A stretch of DNA of 44,984 nt from Nitrososphaerota archaeon (GCA_022564515.1 JADFLH010000005.1:1-44984); one strand, 5' to 3'. Positions 8,161 to 16,557 are shown, numbered from the stretch's first letter. Program-made: numbers and translations. Notes: generated by a model not told the origin, from the letters alone.

Positions 8161-8670
8161 TTATTTAGCTATCCTTTCTAAAATCAATTTCACAGCTTCT
8201 TTTGGATTATTGGCCCCAATTATTCTAACATTTTCCTTGTGATCTAGAAATTTATCAATGAATTGTTCACCTATTCCGCCAGTGTTTTGAATCGCAACCA
8301 TTGGCCTTTTGTGCAAATATGCAGCACATATTTCAGAAAGAGTTCCTGTACCCCCGCCAATAATTATTATTCCATCTGCTGAAAGTACATTTAAGAAATT
8401 CCTAGTTAGTCCCATTCCACTTGGAATGACAATGTCACAAAATTCATTTGCCAAGACAGGATCATCTTGTGGAATAATTCCAACAGCAATACCATTGGCA
8501 TCATGAGCTCCGTGACACGCAGCTCGCATTACCCCGCCTAATCCACCTGAAATTAATACAGAACCTGATTTTGCAATCTCCACTCCGGTTTCATAAGCAA
8601 TCTTTTCATGTTCTGAAGTACAACCATCATCATTATGTCCTATAACTAAGATTTGGCGTTTTTTTGGCAT
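8161..8670 (-). CDS. TIGR00725/LOG-like Rossmann protein
   Basis: The 169-residue protein shows VIGHNDDG near the N-terminus, the SGGLGGVMRAACHGAHDA segment (41-58) and GGGTGTLSEI (105-114). These are the nucleotide-phosphate binding motifs of the LOG/molybdenum-cofactor-carrier-like family (TIGR00725). Relatives include cytokinin-activating phosphoribohydrolases and carrier proteins; which activity applies is not visible. Length is normal. It is a single gene, with its 3' end about 60 nt from the plus-strand gene that converges on it. Confidence 0.8.
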   Translation of the reverse strand: MPKKRQILVIGHNDDGCTSEHEKIAYETGVEIAKSGSVLISGGLGGVMRAACHGAHDANGIAVGIIPQDDPVLANEFCDIVIPSGMGLTRNFLNVLSADGIIIIGGGTGTLSEICAAYLHKRPMVAIQNTGGIGEQFIDKFLDHKENVRIIGANNPKEAVKLILERIAK

Positions 8671-8746
8671 TAATTATTTTTTTAAAATCGGTATCAAATA
8701 TCTTTTTAATCATAAAGGATATTAATTCCAAATTAAAACCATAATA

Positions 8747-8872
8747 ATGGAAAAACGTTCAATGCCAATCTGTTTTTCAATGGAACAATACAAAAAGATC
8801 GAAAAATATGCTAAAAAACATGGCATGGTAAATGCAAGTCAGGCAATTGAAAAACTACTAAAAAAGACCTAA
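8747..8872 (+). CDS. Ribbon-helix-helix-like mini-protein (41 aa)
   Basis: The 41-residue frame starts MEKRSMPICFSMEQYKKIEK. It shows a short beta strand (RSMPICFS), helix one (MEQYKKIEKYAKKHG), a turn (MVNAS) and helix two (QAIEKLLKKT). This is the Arc/CopG ribbon-helix-helix layout at minimal length, and such proteins bind DNA as dimers with the strand in the major groove. No toxin or partner gene is adjacent, so it may be an autonomous regulator or a relic of a larger unit. Confidence 0.65.
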   Translation: MEKRSMPICFSMEQYKKIEKYAKKHGMVNASQAIEKLLKKT

Positions 8873-8962
8873 ATGGCGTCATTTCAGTTCTTTTTTTGTT
8901 TTTAAATTTTGAAGCATGAAAAAATATTATATTTTTTAAACAGTGAAGCAGTATAGAAAAAA

Positions 8963-9373
8963 ATGAGATTGCTGAGTAGAAAACCGGTTTTTTGTACAAT
9001 CTGCAGTAAACAGATTTCGCATAAACATAAACCCAAAAAAGATTGGGGAATCAAGGGATTCCTTTGTGGAGATTGTCATCTGGATAAAATAAAAGAATTC
9101 TATGAAAAGAAAATGAAACAGTCATGTTTAAGCTGTGATGTTACGAAAAAGATTAACGATTTGTGGGAGCCTCGCTGGCAGTGGGATATGGAAGGTTTGC
9201 TATGCAAGGAATGTTTTGATAAGAAAGAGGAGGATTTTAACAAAAAAAAGAGCTTTTGTAGCATCTGTGGCACAAAACTAGGTTTCATAAGATACCATCC
9301 AAAAGGAAAATGGAAAATTGATGGACAGTTATGCAAAAGTTGTTGGGATTCAAACAAATTAAAGTCCGGATAG
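8963..9373 (+). CDS. Three-repeat zinc-ribbon-like protein
   Basis: The 136-residue protein consists of three related units near residues 9-41, 53-85 and 97-128. Each has CxxC (FCTIC, CLSC, FCSIC), a W-x-hydrophobic-x-G core (WGIKGFLC, WDMEGLLC, WKIDGQLC) and a closing CxxC. Each unit can bind one zinc, so the protein is a tandem of treble-clef or ribbon modules separated by lysine-rich linkers. It is basic, consistent with nucleic-acid binding. A C2H2 protein gene starts 3 nt after its stop, so the two form an operon. Confidence 0.75.
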   Translation: MRLLSRKPVFCTICSKQISHKHKPKKDWGIKGFLCGDCHLDKIKEFYEKKMKQSCLSCDVTKKINDLWEPRWQWDMEGLLCKECFDKKEEDFNKKKSFCSICGTKLGFIRYHPKGKWKIDGQLCKSCWDSNKLKSG

Positions 9374-9376
9374 AAA

Positions 9377-9580
9377 ATGCGGTTTTTTAGAAAATTTGAA
9401 TGTGAAACATGTCACCAAAAGTTTTCGCAACAAGAAGAATTAATGCAGCATCAGCAGGTAGTTCACTATAAAGATCTTCCATATGATTGCAAGAAGTGCA
9501 ACAAATCTTTTTCAAATATGGAAGAAATGAGAACTCATTTACAAAGAATACACACTTACAAAAAGGATAGGAACAGCTAG
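9377..9580 (+). CDS. Two-finger C2H2 zinc-finger protein
   Basis: The 67-residue protein carries two classical C2H2 fingers: FECETCHQKFSQQEELMQHQ...H (about 7-30) and YDCKKCNKSFSNMEEMRTHLQRIH (about 36-59). The spacing C-x2-C-x12-H-x3-5-H and the conserved Phe/Leu match the eukaryote-like finger. The linker between fingers (YKDLP) is short. Archaeal C2H2 proteins of this size are known from several genomes, with few functions assigned. It is translated right after the zinc-ribbon gene, and its 3' end overlaps Rpo12 on the opposite strand by 4 nt. Confidence 0.85.
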   Translation: MRFFRKFECETCHQKFSQQEELMQHQQVVHYKDLPYDCKKCNKSFSNMEEMRTHLQRIHTYKKDRNS

Positions 9581-9795
9581 ATTGCTTTGACTGATTTTAC
9601 AACTGGTGGTCGTACTTTGGTAAAAACTCTAAAGCCACAAATGCATTTTATTTCTGGCAGTCTACTCAATTCAGTATTAGAAACAACCGTACCACATCTC
9701 AAGCAAGCATAAACTACATCGAATTTTTCAGTTGGAGTGCTTTCTTCTATAGGAGAACTTGGTTCTGTTTCGAGATTTTCTTCTACCATCTTCAT
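9577..9795 (-). CDS. rpoP: RNA polymerase subunit Rpo12 (RpoP)
   Basis: The 72-residue protein has the small zinc ribbon YACLRCG and IKCICGFRVFTKVRPPVVKSVKA, the signature of archaeal Rpo12/eukaryotic Rpb12. The second zinc half-site reads CIC (CxC) rather than the usual CxxC. A Ser/Thr/Glu-rich N-terminal extension of about 25 residues precedes the core. Rpo12 helps tether Rpo3 and Rpo10 in the assembly platform. It is the last gene of the EF-1alpha/S10 set, 35 nt after S10. Confidence 0.85.
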   Translation of the reverse strand: MKMVEENLETEPSSPIEESTPTEKFDVVYACLRCGTVVSNTELSRLPEIKCICGFRVFTKVRPPVVKSVKAI

Positions 9796-9830
9796 TCAGT
9801 AAAATTTTCGATTATTTAAGGCTAACAAAC

Positions 9831-10139
9831 TCACTTTAATGAAAGTTCAATGTAAACGTCGTCAGGAATTTTTAGTCTCATTAACTGTCTTATGGCTCTA
9901 TCATCCGCACCTATGTAGATTATTCTTCGGTGCATTCTCATCTCCCATTTTTCATAAGTTTCAGTTCCACTACCACAGGGAGATTTCCTAGTTGCCACAT
10001 TGAGTTTCTTTACAGGCAGTGGGGTTGGACCTTTTATTTTTACACCTGTTTTTTTCCCAATGCCCATTATTTCAGTACAAACTTGATCTAATCTATGGAG
10101 ATTGATGCTTGTTAATTTGATTCGAGCAGACTGTGGCAT
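9831..10139 (-). CDS. rpsJ: 30S ribosomal protein S10
   Basis: The 102-residue protein matches archaeal S10 (uS10): ARIKLTSINLHRLDQVCTEI at the N-terminus, the conserved KGPTPLPVKKLNVATRKSPC loop and the MRMHRRIIYIGA segment. Length is normal. It follows EF-1alpha by 10 nt, the usual archaeal tuf-rpsJ pair, and is followed by rpoP. Confidence 0.97.
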   Translation of the reverse strand: MPQSARIKLTSINLHRLDQVCTEIMGIGKKTGVKIKGPTPLPVKKLNVATRKSPCGSGTETYEKWEMRMHRRIIYIGADDRAIRQLMRLKIPDDVYIELSLK

Positions 10140-10149
10140 CTACTCTTCA

Positions 10150-11448
10150 CTAAGCTTTGTGTTCTTCAGTGATTTCCTTTACAATACCTGCAGCTATTGT
10201 TGCACCCATATCTCTAAGTGCGAATCTACCCAATTCAGGAAACTCTTGAAAGGTTTCAATACAGGTTGGTCTTACTGGTTTAATCTTTACAATTGCAGAA
10301 TCTCCAACTTTTAGAAATTTTGGATTTTTTTCTTCCACTGCTCCTGAAGATGGATTGATTTTTGCCTCAAACGCTGAAATTGTTGCCGCAACTTGTGATG
10401 TGTGGCAGTGCATTACTGGAGTATAACCCGGTGCAAGAGCTGTAGGATGGTGTATAATTATAATTTGTGCTCTGAATTCTTTAGCAACTTTGGGGGGTGC
10501 ATCGGGAGTTCCCATTACATCGCCCCGTTTGATATCCTTCTTTTCGACACCTCTCAAGTTAAAACCAATGTTGTCACCAGCTTGTGCGGATTCCAATTGT
10601 TGATGATGAGTCTCAATTGTTTTAATTTCTCCAGTTACTCCTGATGGCATAAGAATAATTTTTTGATTGGGTTTCATTTGACCAGTTTCTACACGACCAA
10701 CTGGAACTATTCCAACACCCGTGATTGAATAAACATCCTGAATTGGGACGCGTAGTGGTTTCCCTATTGGCTTTTCAGGAAGCGTAAAGGTATCAAATGT
10801 TTCAAGTAGAGTTTTACCGGTCCACCATGGCATATTTTCCGATTTTTTAACCAAATTATCTCCTTTCCAACCAGATACTGGAATGATTGGAACTTGTTCA
10901 AGTTTGTAACCAACTGATTTGACGAGTTTTTCAGCTTTTTCTTTAGCTGACTTGAAGGCATCCTCAGAATAATTACTGATATCCATTTTGTTGATTGCAA
11001 CAATTATTTGGTTTACCCCCAATGTTTTCAGTAAGAATGCGTGTTCTCTTGCTTGTCCTCCTGGTGCAACTGCTGTGTCTGTTTCTCCTTCTTTTGCTGA
11101 AAGTACCAATACTGCACAGTCAGCCTCAGAAGCACCCGTAATCATGTTTTTCACAAAGTCCCTATGCCCAGGAGCGTCAATTAGGGTGAAAAAATACTTT
11201 TTACTCTCAAATTTTTGAAAAGCAAGATCGATTGTAATTCCTCTTTCCCTTTCATCTTTAATATTGTCCAAAACCCATGCGTACTTGAAAGTTTCACCTT
11301 TTCCTGTCTTTTCTGATTCAACTGCGTGTTGAGCGATAGTTCTTTCATCAACTATTCCCATCTCCATGAGAAAGTGACCCATAGTTGTGGATTTGCCATT
11401 ATCAATATGTCCCGTAATTATCAAGTTTAGATGGTCTTTATTTGCCAT
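10150..11448 (-). CDS. tuf: Translation elongation factor EF-1alpha (aEF1A)
   Basis: The 432-residue GTPase delivers aminoacyl-tRNA to the ribosome. Visible are the P-loop GHIDNGKST (13-21), the switch I region with RGITIDLAF, G3 DAPGHRDF, G4 NKMD, and domains II and III ending in the conserved RFALRDMGATIAAGIVKEI. Ile-Asp-Asn in the P-loop replaces the usual Val-Asp-His. It is the first gene of the tuf-rpsJ-rpoP operon and diverges from the FBP aldolase/phosphatase gene. Confidence 0.98.
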   Translation of the reverse strand: MANKDHLNLIITGHIDNGKSTTMGHFLMEMGIVDERTIAQHAVESEKTGKGETFKYAWVLDNIKDERERGITIDLAFQKFESKKYFFTLIDAPGHRDFVKNMITGASEADCAVLVLSAKEGETDTAVAPGGQAREHAFLLKTLGVNQIIVAINKMDISNYSEDAFKSAKEKAEKLVKSVGYKLEQVPIIPVSGWKGDNLVKKSENMPWWTGKTLLETFDTFTLPEKPIGKPLRVPIQDVYSITGVGIVPVGRVETGQMKPNQKIILMPSGVTGEIKTIETHHQQLESAQAGDNIGFNLRGVEKKDIKRGDVMGTPDAPPKVAKEFRAQIIIIHHPTALAPGYTPVMHCHTSQVAATISAFEAKINPSSGAVEEKNPKFLKVGDSAIVKIKPVRPTCIETFQEFPELGRFALRDMGATIAAGIVKEITEEHKA

Positions 11449-11498
11449 ATCGAAGTCATAATGAGAGGGATTTATTACCTTTCCGATCTTTTCAAAAA

Positions 11499-11507
11499 AC
11501 TATAAGT
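11499..11507 (+). promoter_or_regulatory. TATA-like element before FBP aldolase/phosphatase
   Basis: ACTATAAGT lies about 65 nt upstream of the coding start, giving a predicted leader of about 40 nt. That leader contains AAAGGAG at 11557-11563, a Shine-Dalgarno-like motif that is unusual in this mostly leaderless window. The element is near-palindromic (ACTTATAGT on the other strand) and could also serve EF-1alpha. Confidence 0.4.
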
Positions 11508-11566
11508 CTTTTTAATTTTCTTAGATCAAAATTTTTGAGAAAATTACACATAAATCAAAGGAGATA

Positions 11567-12715
11567 TTGACAGAATTTATGAAAATTACTATTTCGGCTA
11601 TCAAAGCAGATGTTGGTGGTATTGGTGGACATACTAAACCAAGCGATGGTTTATTGGATGCAGTTAGAAAAACAATCAAAAACAATAGAGATTTGTTAAT
11701 TGATCATTACATCGGTTATTGTGGTGATGACGTTCACATAATTATGACGCACACAAAGGGCGTTGACAACAAGGACATTCATCAATTGGCATGGACTGCA
11801 TTTGAGGAAGGTACCAAAGTAGCCAAACAAGAAGGATTGTATGGTGCTGGTCAGGATCTTCTAAAGGATTCGTTTTCAGGAAACATTAAGGGTATGGGGC
11901 CGGGCGTTGCCGAATTGGAATTTGAGGAACGGCCAAATGAGGCATTTACAGTTTTTGCAGCAGATAAAACAGAGCCTGGAGCTTTCAACTATCCATTTTA
12001 TCGAATGTTCATAGATGGGCTGAGTAATACTGGTTTGATTATTAACAAATCTCTTGCAGAAGGGGTAATTATCAACATTATGGATGTTGAAGAAGGAAAG
12101 ATAGCGGAGCTTACCTTATGGGAAGATAAACCAACCATCGAGGCAGCATTAATGTATCCAGGACGATACGTTATTGCTACCGTTAATACTAAAGATGGAG
12201 AACCAATTGTTTCTTCTTCTACAGACAGATTACATAACATTGCTGGAACCTATGTTGGCAAGGATGATCCTATTTGCATTGTAAGAACACAAAAAAAATT
12301 CCCCGCAACTGAAGAAGTCGGAAGTGTTTTTAACAATCCACATTATGTAGCTGGAAATACTAGAGGAAGTCATCATATGCCATTAATGCCAGTTAAATTA
12401 AATTCTGCGGCCACAATTGACTTTTGCATACCTATCGTTATTGCTCTTGTCTTTAGTGTTCATGATGGAAAACTGACAGGACCTTTTGATGGTTTCTCAA
12501 CAGCTGATTGGGACTATATCAGACAGATAGCCACTCAAAAGGCATTAGCAATGAGAAGTCAAGGATTTATTCATCCGGCTACACTTGTTCCATCAGAATT
12601 GGAGTATTCTGAAGGTTACAAGGCAAGGATGGAAAAACTTGAGAGCAAAATGAAACCACTAAAAGATGATAAATCATCGTTTCAGAGAAAAGAATCATAC
12701 GAAGATCCAGATTAG
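11567..12715 (+). CDS. fbp: Fructose-1,6-bisphosphate aldolase/phosphatase
   Basis: The 382-residue enzyme is the bifunctional archaeal FBPA/P, which condenses triose phosphates and dephosphorylates the product to fructose 6-phosphate, making gluconeogenesis unidirectional. Key features are IKADVGGIGGHTKPSD (12-27), CGDDVHIIMTHTKG with metal-binding Asp residues, the MGPGVAELEFEERPNEAF segment, and the Y229/K232 pair in TYVGKDD, which corresponds to the Schiff-base lysine and its tyrosine. The start is ambiguous: TTG 11567 lies 3 nt after the AAAGGAG motif, while ATG 11579 gives MKITISAIKAD, the usual family N-terminus. Confidence 0.96.
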   Translation: MTEFMKITISAIKADVGGIGGHTKPSDGLLDAVRKTIKNNRDLLIDHYIGYCGDDVHIIMTHTKGVDNKDIHQLAWTAFEEGTKVAKQEGLYGAGQDLLKDSFSGNIKGMGPGVAELEFEERPNEAFTVFAADKTEPGAFNYPFYRMFIDGLSNTGLIINKSLAEGVIINIMDVEEGKIAELTLWEDKPTIEAALMYPGRYVIATVNTKDGEPIVSSSTDRLHNIAGTYVGKDDPICIVRTQKKFPATEEVGSVFNNPHYVAGNTRGSHHMPLMPVKLNSAATIDFCIPIVIALVFSVHDGKLTGPFDGFSTADWDYIRQIATQKALAMRSQGFIHPATLVPSELEYSEGYKARMEKLESKMKPLKDDKSSFQRKESYEDPD

Positions 12716-12727
12716 ATGAATTTCAAA

Positions 12728-12817
12728 TCACTGTACCACTTGTTCAAAATTATGAATAATACCGAGAATAGACAATAAAATTGGTACAGAAATTACTATT
12801 ATGTCTCTTCGTTTCAT
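12728..12817 (-). CDS. Possible 29-aa membrane peptide
   Basis: A minus-strand ATG frame encodes MKRRDIIVISVPILLSILGI and a nine-residue end (IHNFEQVVQ). A positively charged N-terminus followed by about 17 hydrophobic residues is what a small single-pass membrane protein looks like, oriented with the N-terminus inside. An AT-rich TATA-like stretch precedes it by about 20 nt. It occupies the gap between two plus-strand genes. Chance cannot be excluded at this length. Confidence 0.35.
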   Translation of the reverse strand: MKRRDIIVISVPILLSILGIIHNFEQVVQ

Positions 12818-12902
12818 TAGATTCGATTTTTAATTTCAAACTTTTTGATTTGTAGTTACAAATAGATTCAAACTTTTATTCGGGATATTGTAAAAATTTA
12901 GA

Positions 12903-14669
12903 GTGGAGTTTATTATTTTAGCTGAAGTCTTCAAGAAAATGGAAGAGACCTCAAAGAGATTAGAATTAACGAAGCTGCTTGTTGATTTATTTGAAAAAAC
13001 ACCACACGAATTAATTTCGAAGATAGTTTACTTAATTCAAGGAAAGTTGCGTCCCGACTTTGAAGGAATTGAGTTAGGGGTTGGAGAAAAACTCGCCATT
13101 AAAGCAATCTCAAAATCTTCAGGAATCCCAATAAAAAGAATTGAGGAGGATTATAGGAAAGTTGGAGATCTAGGTCATGCCGCATCAATAGTTTTAGAAC
13201 AAAAGACTCAAACAACTTTCGTTGTAGAAGATATTACAATTGAGAGAGTTTACGACACACTTTACAAAATTGCCACACTTGATGGTCCAAGATCTCAGGA
13301 TATGAAAATGAAATACATTTCCAGTTTATTAAATGATGCAAATCCGCTAGAAGCTAGATTCATTCTTAAGATTTTGCTTGGAATTTTGCGTTTAGGAATT
13401 GCTGAGAATACAGTTATGGATGCACTTGCAGCAGCGTACACTGGGACAAAAGAAAATCGTGCATTACTTGAAAAAGCATACAACGTTTCAAGCGACTTGG
13501 GAAAAGTTGCAGAAGTAACTGCAAAAAAAGGATTGGATGGAATAAAAACATTCCAGGTAACCGTATTCAATCCAATAAGACCAATGCTTGCTGAAAGAGT
13601 GAAAAGTGAAAAAGAGGCTATGGAAAAGATGGGTAATAAGTTTGCTGCAGAATACAAACTTGATGGCGAGCGAGCACAGATTCATGTGAAAAGCAATGCA
13701 GTAAAATTATTCTCTAGAAGTTTAGAAGACATCACTAGACACTATCCAGATATTGTTGAAAAAATTCCAAAAAATCTCAAGGTCAATGATGCTATTTTAG
13801 AGGCAGAGGTAGTAGCAATTAATGAAGATTCTGGTGAGTATTTACCTTTCCAAGAATTAATGCATAGAAGAAGAAAATACAAAATAGAAAAAGCAGTATC
13901 GGAGTATCCAATCACGGTAAATTTTTTCGATTTGTTATATCTAGACGGAAAAAGTTGTCTTGAGGTAGAATATACAAAAAGAAGAGAGATGCTCCAGAAG
14001 ATTTTATCAGAAAATGAATTTGCCAAACTTGTTCCAATGACAGTTGTTCAAAATGATAATGAGATAGAAGATTTCCTTGAAAATAGCATTAATTCTGGAT
14101 GTGAGGGTTTGATGTTAAAGATGTTAGATGCATCTTATAAAGCAGGGGCTAGAGGGAATTCTTGGCTCAAGTTAAAACGTGAATACAAAAATGAGTTAGG
14201 CGATAGTATAGATCTAATTGTCATCGGGGCCTTCTTTGGGAGAGGAAGAAGAACTGGCAAATATGGTACATTGTTGTTAGCATCTTATGATGATCAAAAT
14301 GATACTTTTCCTAGTATCTGTAAAGTAGGAACTGGGTTTACAGATGAAGATTTAGATCAGTTATATCAATTACTGCAAGACAAAGTAACGCTGAAAAAAA
14401 ATCCAAGAATAGATAGTGAAATGGAAGCTGATGTATGGCTTGAACCAGAATTAGTATTAGAAATTATGGCATCAGAAATCACTCTAAGTCCAATTCATAA
14501 AACCGCAATGAACGCAATAAGAAAAAATAGCGGTCTAGCATTACGTTTTCCAAAGTTTACCGGCAAGCTAAGATTGGAAAAAACACCTGAAGATGCATCA
14601 ACTACACAAGAAATCATAGCCCTCTATAAGGGGCAGAGAAAAGTAATCCAAAACCAAAAGCAGATATGA
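12903..14669 (+). CDS. lig: ATP-dependent DNA ligase
   Basis: The 588-residue enzyme has an N-terminal DNA-binding domain (about 1-210), an adenylation domain with the nucleotidyl lysine in AAEYKLDGERAQIH (K252), and motifs EAEVVA, FFDLLYLDG, EGLMLK and WLKLKREY. An OB-fold C-terminal domain ends at LRFPKFTGKLR. It joins Okazaki fragments and repair nicks. Length and N-terminus fit archaeal Lig. The start is GTG at 12903; no better start lies upstream. Confidence 0.97.
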   Translation: MEFIILAEVFKKMEETSKRLELTKLLVDLFEKTPHELISKIVYLIQGKLRPDFEGIELGVGEKLAIKAISKSSGIPIKRIEEDYRKVGDLGHAASIVLEQKTQTTFVVEDITIERVYDTLYKIATLDGPRSQDMKMKYISSLLNDANPLEARFILKILLGILRLGIAENTVMDALAAAYTGTKENRALLEKAYNVSSDLGKVAEVTAKKGLDGIKTFQVTVFNPIRPMLAERVKSEKEAMEKMGNKFAAEYKLDGERAQIHVKSNAVKLFSRSLEDITRHYPDIVEKIPKNLKVNDAILEAEVVAINEDSGEYLPFQELMHRRRKYKIEKAVSEYPITVNFFDLLYLDGKSCLEVEYTKRREMLQKILSENEFAKLVPMTVVQNDNEIEDFLENSINSGCEGLMLKMLDASYKAGARGNSWLKLKREYKNELGDSIDLIVIGAFFGRGRRTGKYGTLLLASYDDQNDTFPSICKVGTGFTDEDLDQLYQLLQDKVTLKKNPRIDSEMEADVWLEPELVLEIMASEITLSPIHKTAMNAIRKNSGLALRFPKFTGKLRLEKTPEDASTTQEIIALYKGQRKVIQNQKQI

Positions 14670-14735
14670 GTTTAATTCACTAATCATATTTTATACAAGG
14701 ATTTAATTAGCGTCACAAATTTAGAAACCTCTACA

Positions 14736-15389
14736 GTGTATAGCGGGGAACTTGAGGTACAGGCCAAGCGAAAAGCAATCGCTGTTTTGCAGGATGAAAT
14801 TAATAGAATTTTAAACGCAGCAAGGGAACTAGCTACCCTGCCTGAGCTGATGGTAAAAAAAGACAAGCCAAAAATTAAAAACGCGTTAGAACAAATTTCA
14901 ACAATTGAGGAGGATGTAGAAAACCTTCGTCGTAAAATTACAAGAGAAGTTGCAGATGTAGGAGGCCTGATAATGAATAGAGAAAACATACTCAATACGG
15001 CTTATACCATGGATGAAATTGCAGGATATATTACTGGAATCGCCTTCAAGCTTTCAAATGTCAAGCCTTCCGTTTTAAAGAGTTCAAAGATAGACAAAGA
15101 CCTTACCATATTAATGGAACTTGTGGTGGATGAGATTTACAAACTTAATGAGGTAATAAGAAACTTGACCAATAATGAATCTAATGCGATAGACATTGCT
15201 CAAGAAACACAATCTATCGAAAGGGAAATTGATATAAAATATCGTCAAACTACCATTAAACTTCTGAATGAGGTTACTAACACTAAAGAACTTTTGCTGC
15301 TGAAGGATGTGATTGAGGGGATTGAAGAAATGGCTGACAAGTGTCAAAATGTTTCTGATTATTTCATTATGTTAGCATTGAGTCTATAG
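14736..15389 (+). CDS. DUF47/PhoU-like helical protein
   Basis: The 217-residue protein is almost entirely helical, with a central IEEDVENLRRKITREVADVGGL motif and a C-terminal LKDVIEGIEEMADKCQNVSDYF segment. Both are characteristic of the DUF47/PhoU-related family often paired with phosphate transporters. No Pit transporter is adjacent; instead it is followed at 1 nt by endA. The start is assigned to GTG 14736, the only usual codon in the region, about 45 nt after an ATTTTATAC promoter element. Confidence 0.8.
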   Translation: MYSGELEVQAKRKAIAVLQDEINRILNAARELATLPELMVKKDKPKIKNALEQISTIEEDVENLRRKITREVADVGGLIMNRENILNTAYTMDEIAGYITGIAFKLSNVKPSVLKSSKIDKDLTILMELVVDEIYKLNEVIRNLTNNESNAIDIAQETQSIEREIDIKYRQTTIKLLNEVTNTKELLLLKDVIEGIEEMADKCQNVSDYFIMLALSL

Positions 15390-15390
15390 C

Positions 15391-15927
15391 TTGAAAAGTG
15401 AGTTAATAGAAAACCGAATAATCATATGGAATATTGAGGATTCTAGGAAACTCTTTTGCCAAGGCTATTACGGTAAGCCAATTGGAATTCCAAAACCAAA
15501 ACCTGATGAAATCAACGCTCCATTAATTCTGGATCTAATTGAAGGGTACTACTTACTTGAAATGAAAAAAATAACTGTTTACAAAACCAAAAAGCAAGTA
15601 ACAAAACAAAAAATGTTAGAAATTTGTAGAAAACAATATCATGATTTTGATGAAAAATATCTTGTTTACAAAAATTTTAGAGATAAAGGGTACATTATAA
15701 ATCCGGGAATAAAATTTGGCTGTGATTTTGCTGTATATCAAAAAGGACCCGGAATAGACCATGCGCCATATCTTGTGCAAGTTTACAAAAGGAGTGACTC
15801 AATAACCACAACAGGAATAGTTTTAGCTGGCCGACTGGCTACAACGGTAAAAAAACAATTCATTTTTGCTGTTACAAACGGTAAAGATAAAGTGAATTAT
15901 TTATCCTTAGAGTGGTGGAAGGCCTAA
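15391..15927 (+). CDS. endA: tRNA-splicing endonuclease
   Basis: The 178-residue protein has the EndA catalytic triad in order: Tyr in RDKGYIINPGIKFGCDFAVY (about 100), His in GIDHAPYLV (about 125) and Lys in ATTVKKQFIFAV (about 155). It has an N-terminal domain starting RIIIWNIEDSRKLF. The enzyme excises introns from pre-tRNA and processes pre-rRNA at bulge-helix-bulge sites. The length fits the homotetrameric (alpha4) form or one subunit of a heteromer. TTG start 1 nt after the preceding stop, so it is probably translationally coupled. Confidence 0.95.
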   Translation: MKSELIENRIIIWNIEDSRKLFCQGYYGKPIGIPKPKPDEINAPLILDLIEGYYLLEMKKITVYKTKKQVTKQKMLEICRKQYHDFDEKYLVYKNFRDKGYIINPGIKFGCDFAVYQKGPGIDHAPYLVQVYKRSDSITTTGIVLAGRLATTVKKQFIFAVTNGKDKVNYLSLEWWKA

Positions 15928-16301
15928 AATGCCTTTATATGTCCAGCAATTTTATTATAGATTTCAAACATTTCTTTTGTTATTCCAAAATCAAAATGGT
16001 TTTTCCATTTACCACGAATCCTAATCTCATTCTCAGTAGGTTCAACAAAGATCGTTGCATCATTAACCGTTTGTTTTGAGATTAGTTCATTCAATTCAGA
16101 ATCTTGATTTAATGTATAGGCGAGCTTTCCTCCATTCCATATCACCCCTATAACTTTCTTTGATGCAAAGTGACCTTTTACGTCAAGAATTGTTCTAGCT
16201 AAAAAATCCACTGGATTTCCCGTTTTTCTTACTATAAAATGTGCTTGAAATCTATCTTGTGCGCCCCATGTAGATAGATTTTGATCCTGCATTTTTCTCA
16301 A
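15924..16301 (-). CDS. Conserved-looking hypothetical protein
   Basis: The 125-residue protein is mixed alpha/beta, with DVKGHFASKKVIGVIWNGGKLAY in the middle and a C-terminal FGITKEMFEIYNKIAGHIKAF helix. It has no membrane segment or metal motif and I do not recognise a family. Its ATG overlaps the stop of the upstream 78-aa gene by 4 nt, so the two are co-translated. Its own 3' end overlaps endA by 4 nt on the opposite strand. Confidence 0.7.
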   Translation of the reverse strand: MRKMQDQNLSTWGAQDRFQAHFIVRKTGNPVDFLARTILDVKGHFASKKVIGVIWNGGKLAYTLNQDSELNELISKQTVNDATIFVEPTENEIRIRGKWKNHFDFGITKEMFEIYNKIAGHIKAF

Positions 16302-16534
16302 CCCTTTTGAATAATTTGAATAACATCTATGTTGGATTTTTTTGGCTCAACACATCCCCTGTTTGTTACCATTCTTGGTGCTTGAGAAAAATACCTACTA
16401 TAGAAATCTCCTTTTTCCACTTCGTCGGTTCCAATCTCTTTTGCTTGAGCATCTATGCCAATCTCAGCCAATAAGTCACAATATTTTTGAGGCTCTGTCT
16501 TTAAAACAAAAGTGTCTGGTTCTGTATCATGCAT
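16298..16534 (-). CDS. Small hypothetical protein (78 aa)
   Basis: From the ATG at 16534 the protein starts MHDTEPDTFVLKTEPQKYCD and contains GIDAQAKEIGTDEVEKGDFYSRYFSQ and a single NRGCVEPKKS cysteine segment. A longer GTG form from 16555 exists, but the TATA element at 16558-16565 places transcription start at about 16535. That supports the shorter leaderless start. It is the first gene of a two-gene operon with the 125-aa gene. No family recognised. Confidence 0.7.
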   Translation of the reverse strand: MHDTEPDTFVLKTEPQKYCDLLAEIGIDAQAKEIGTDEVEKGDFYSRYFSQAPRMVTNRGCVEPKKSNIDVIQIIQKG

Positions 16535-16557
16535 TATAAAACATGAATTGTACACCC

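Noticed and set aside
8691-8700. GTATCAAATA near the LOG gene start
   Set aside because: Too many mismatches with the 26-bp repeat outside a 9-base core.
10102-11218. Plus-strand open frames across EF-1alpha
   Set aside because: They are antisense to a strongly conserved gene with complete GTPase motifs; no independent support.
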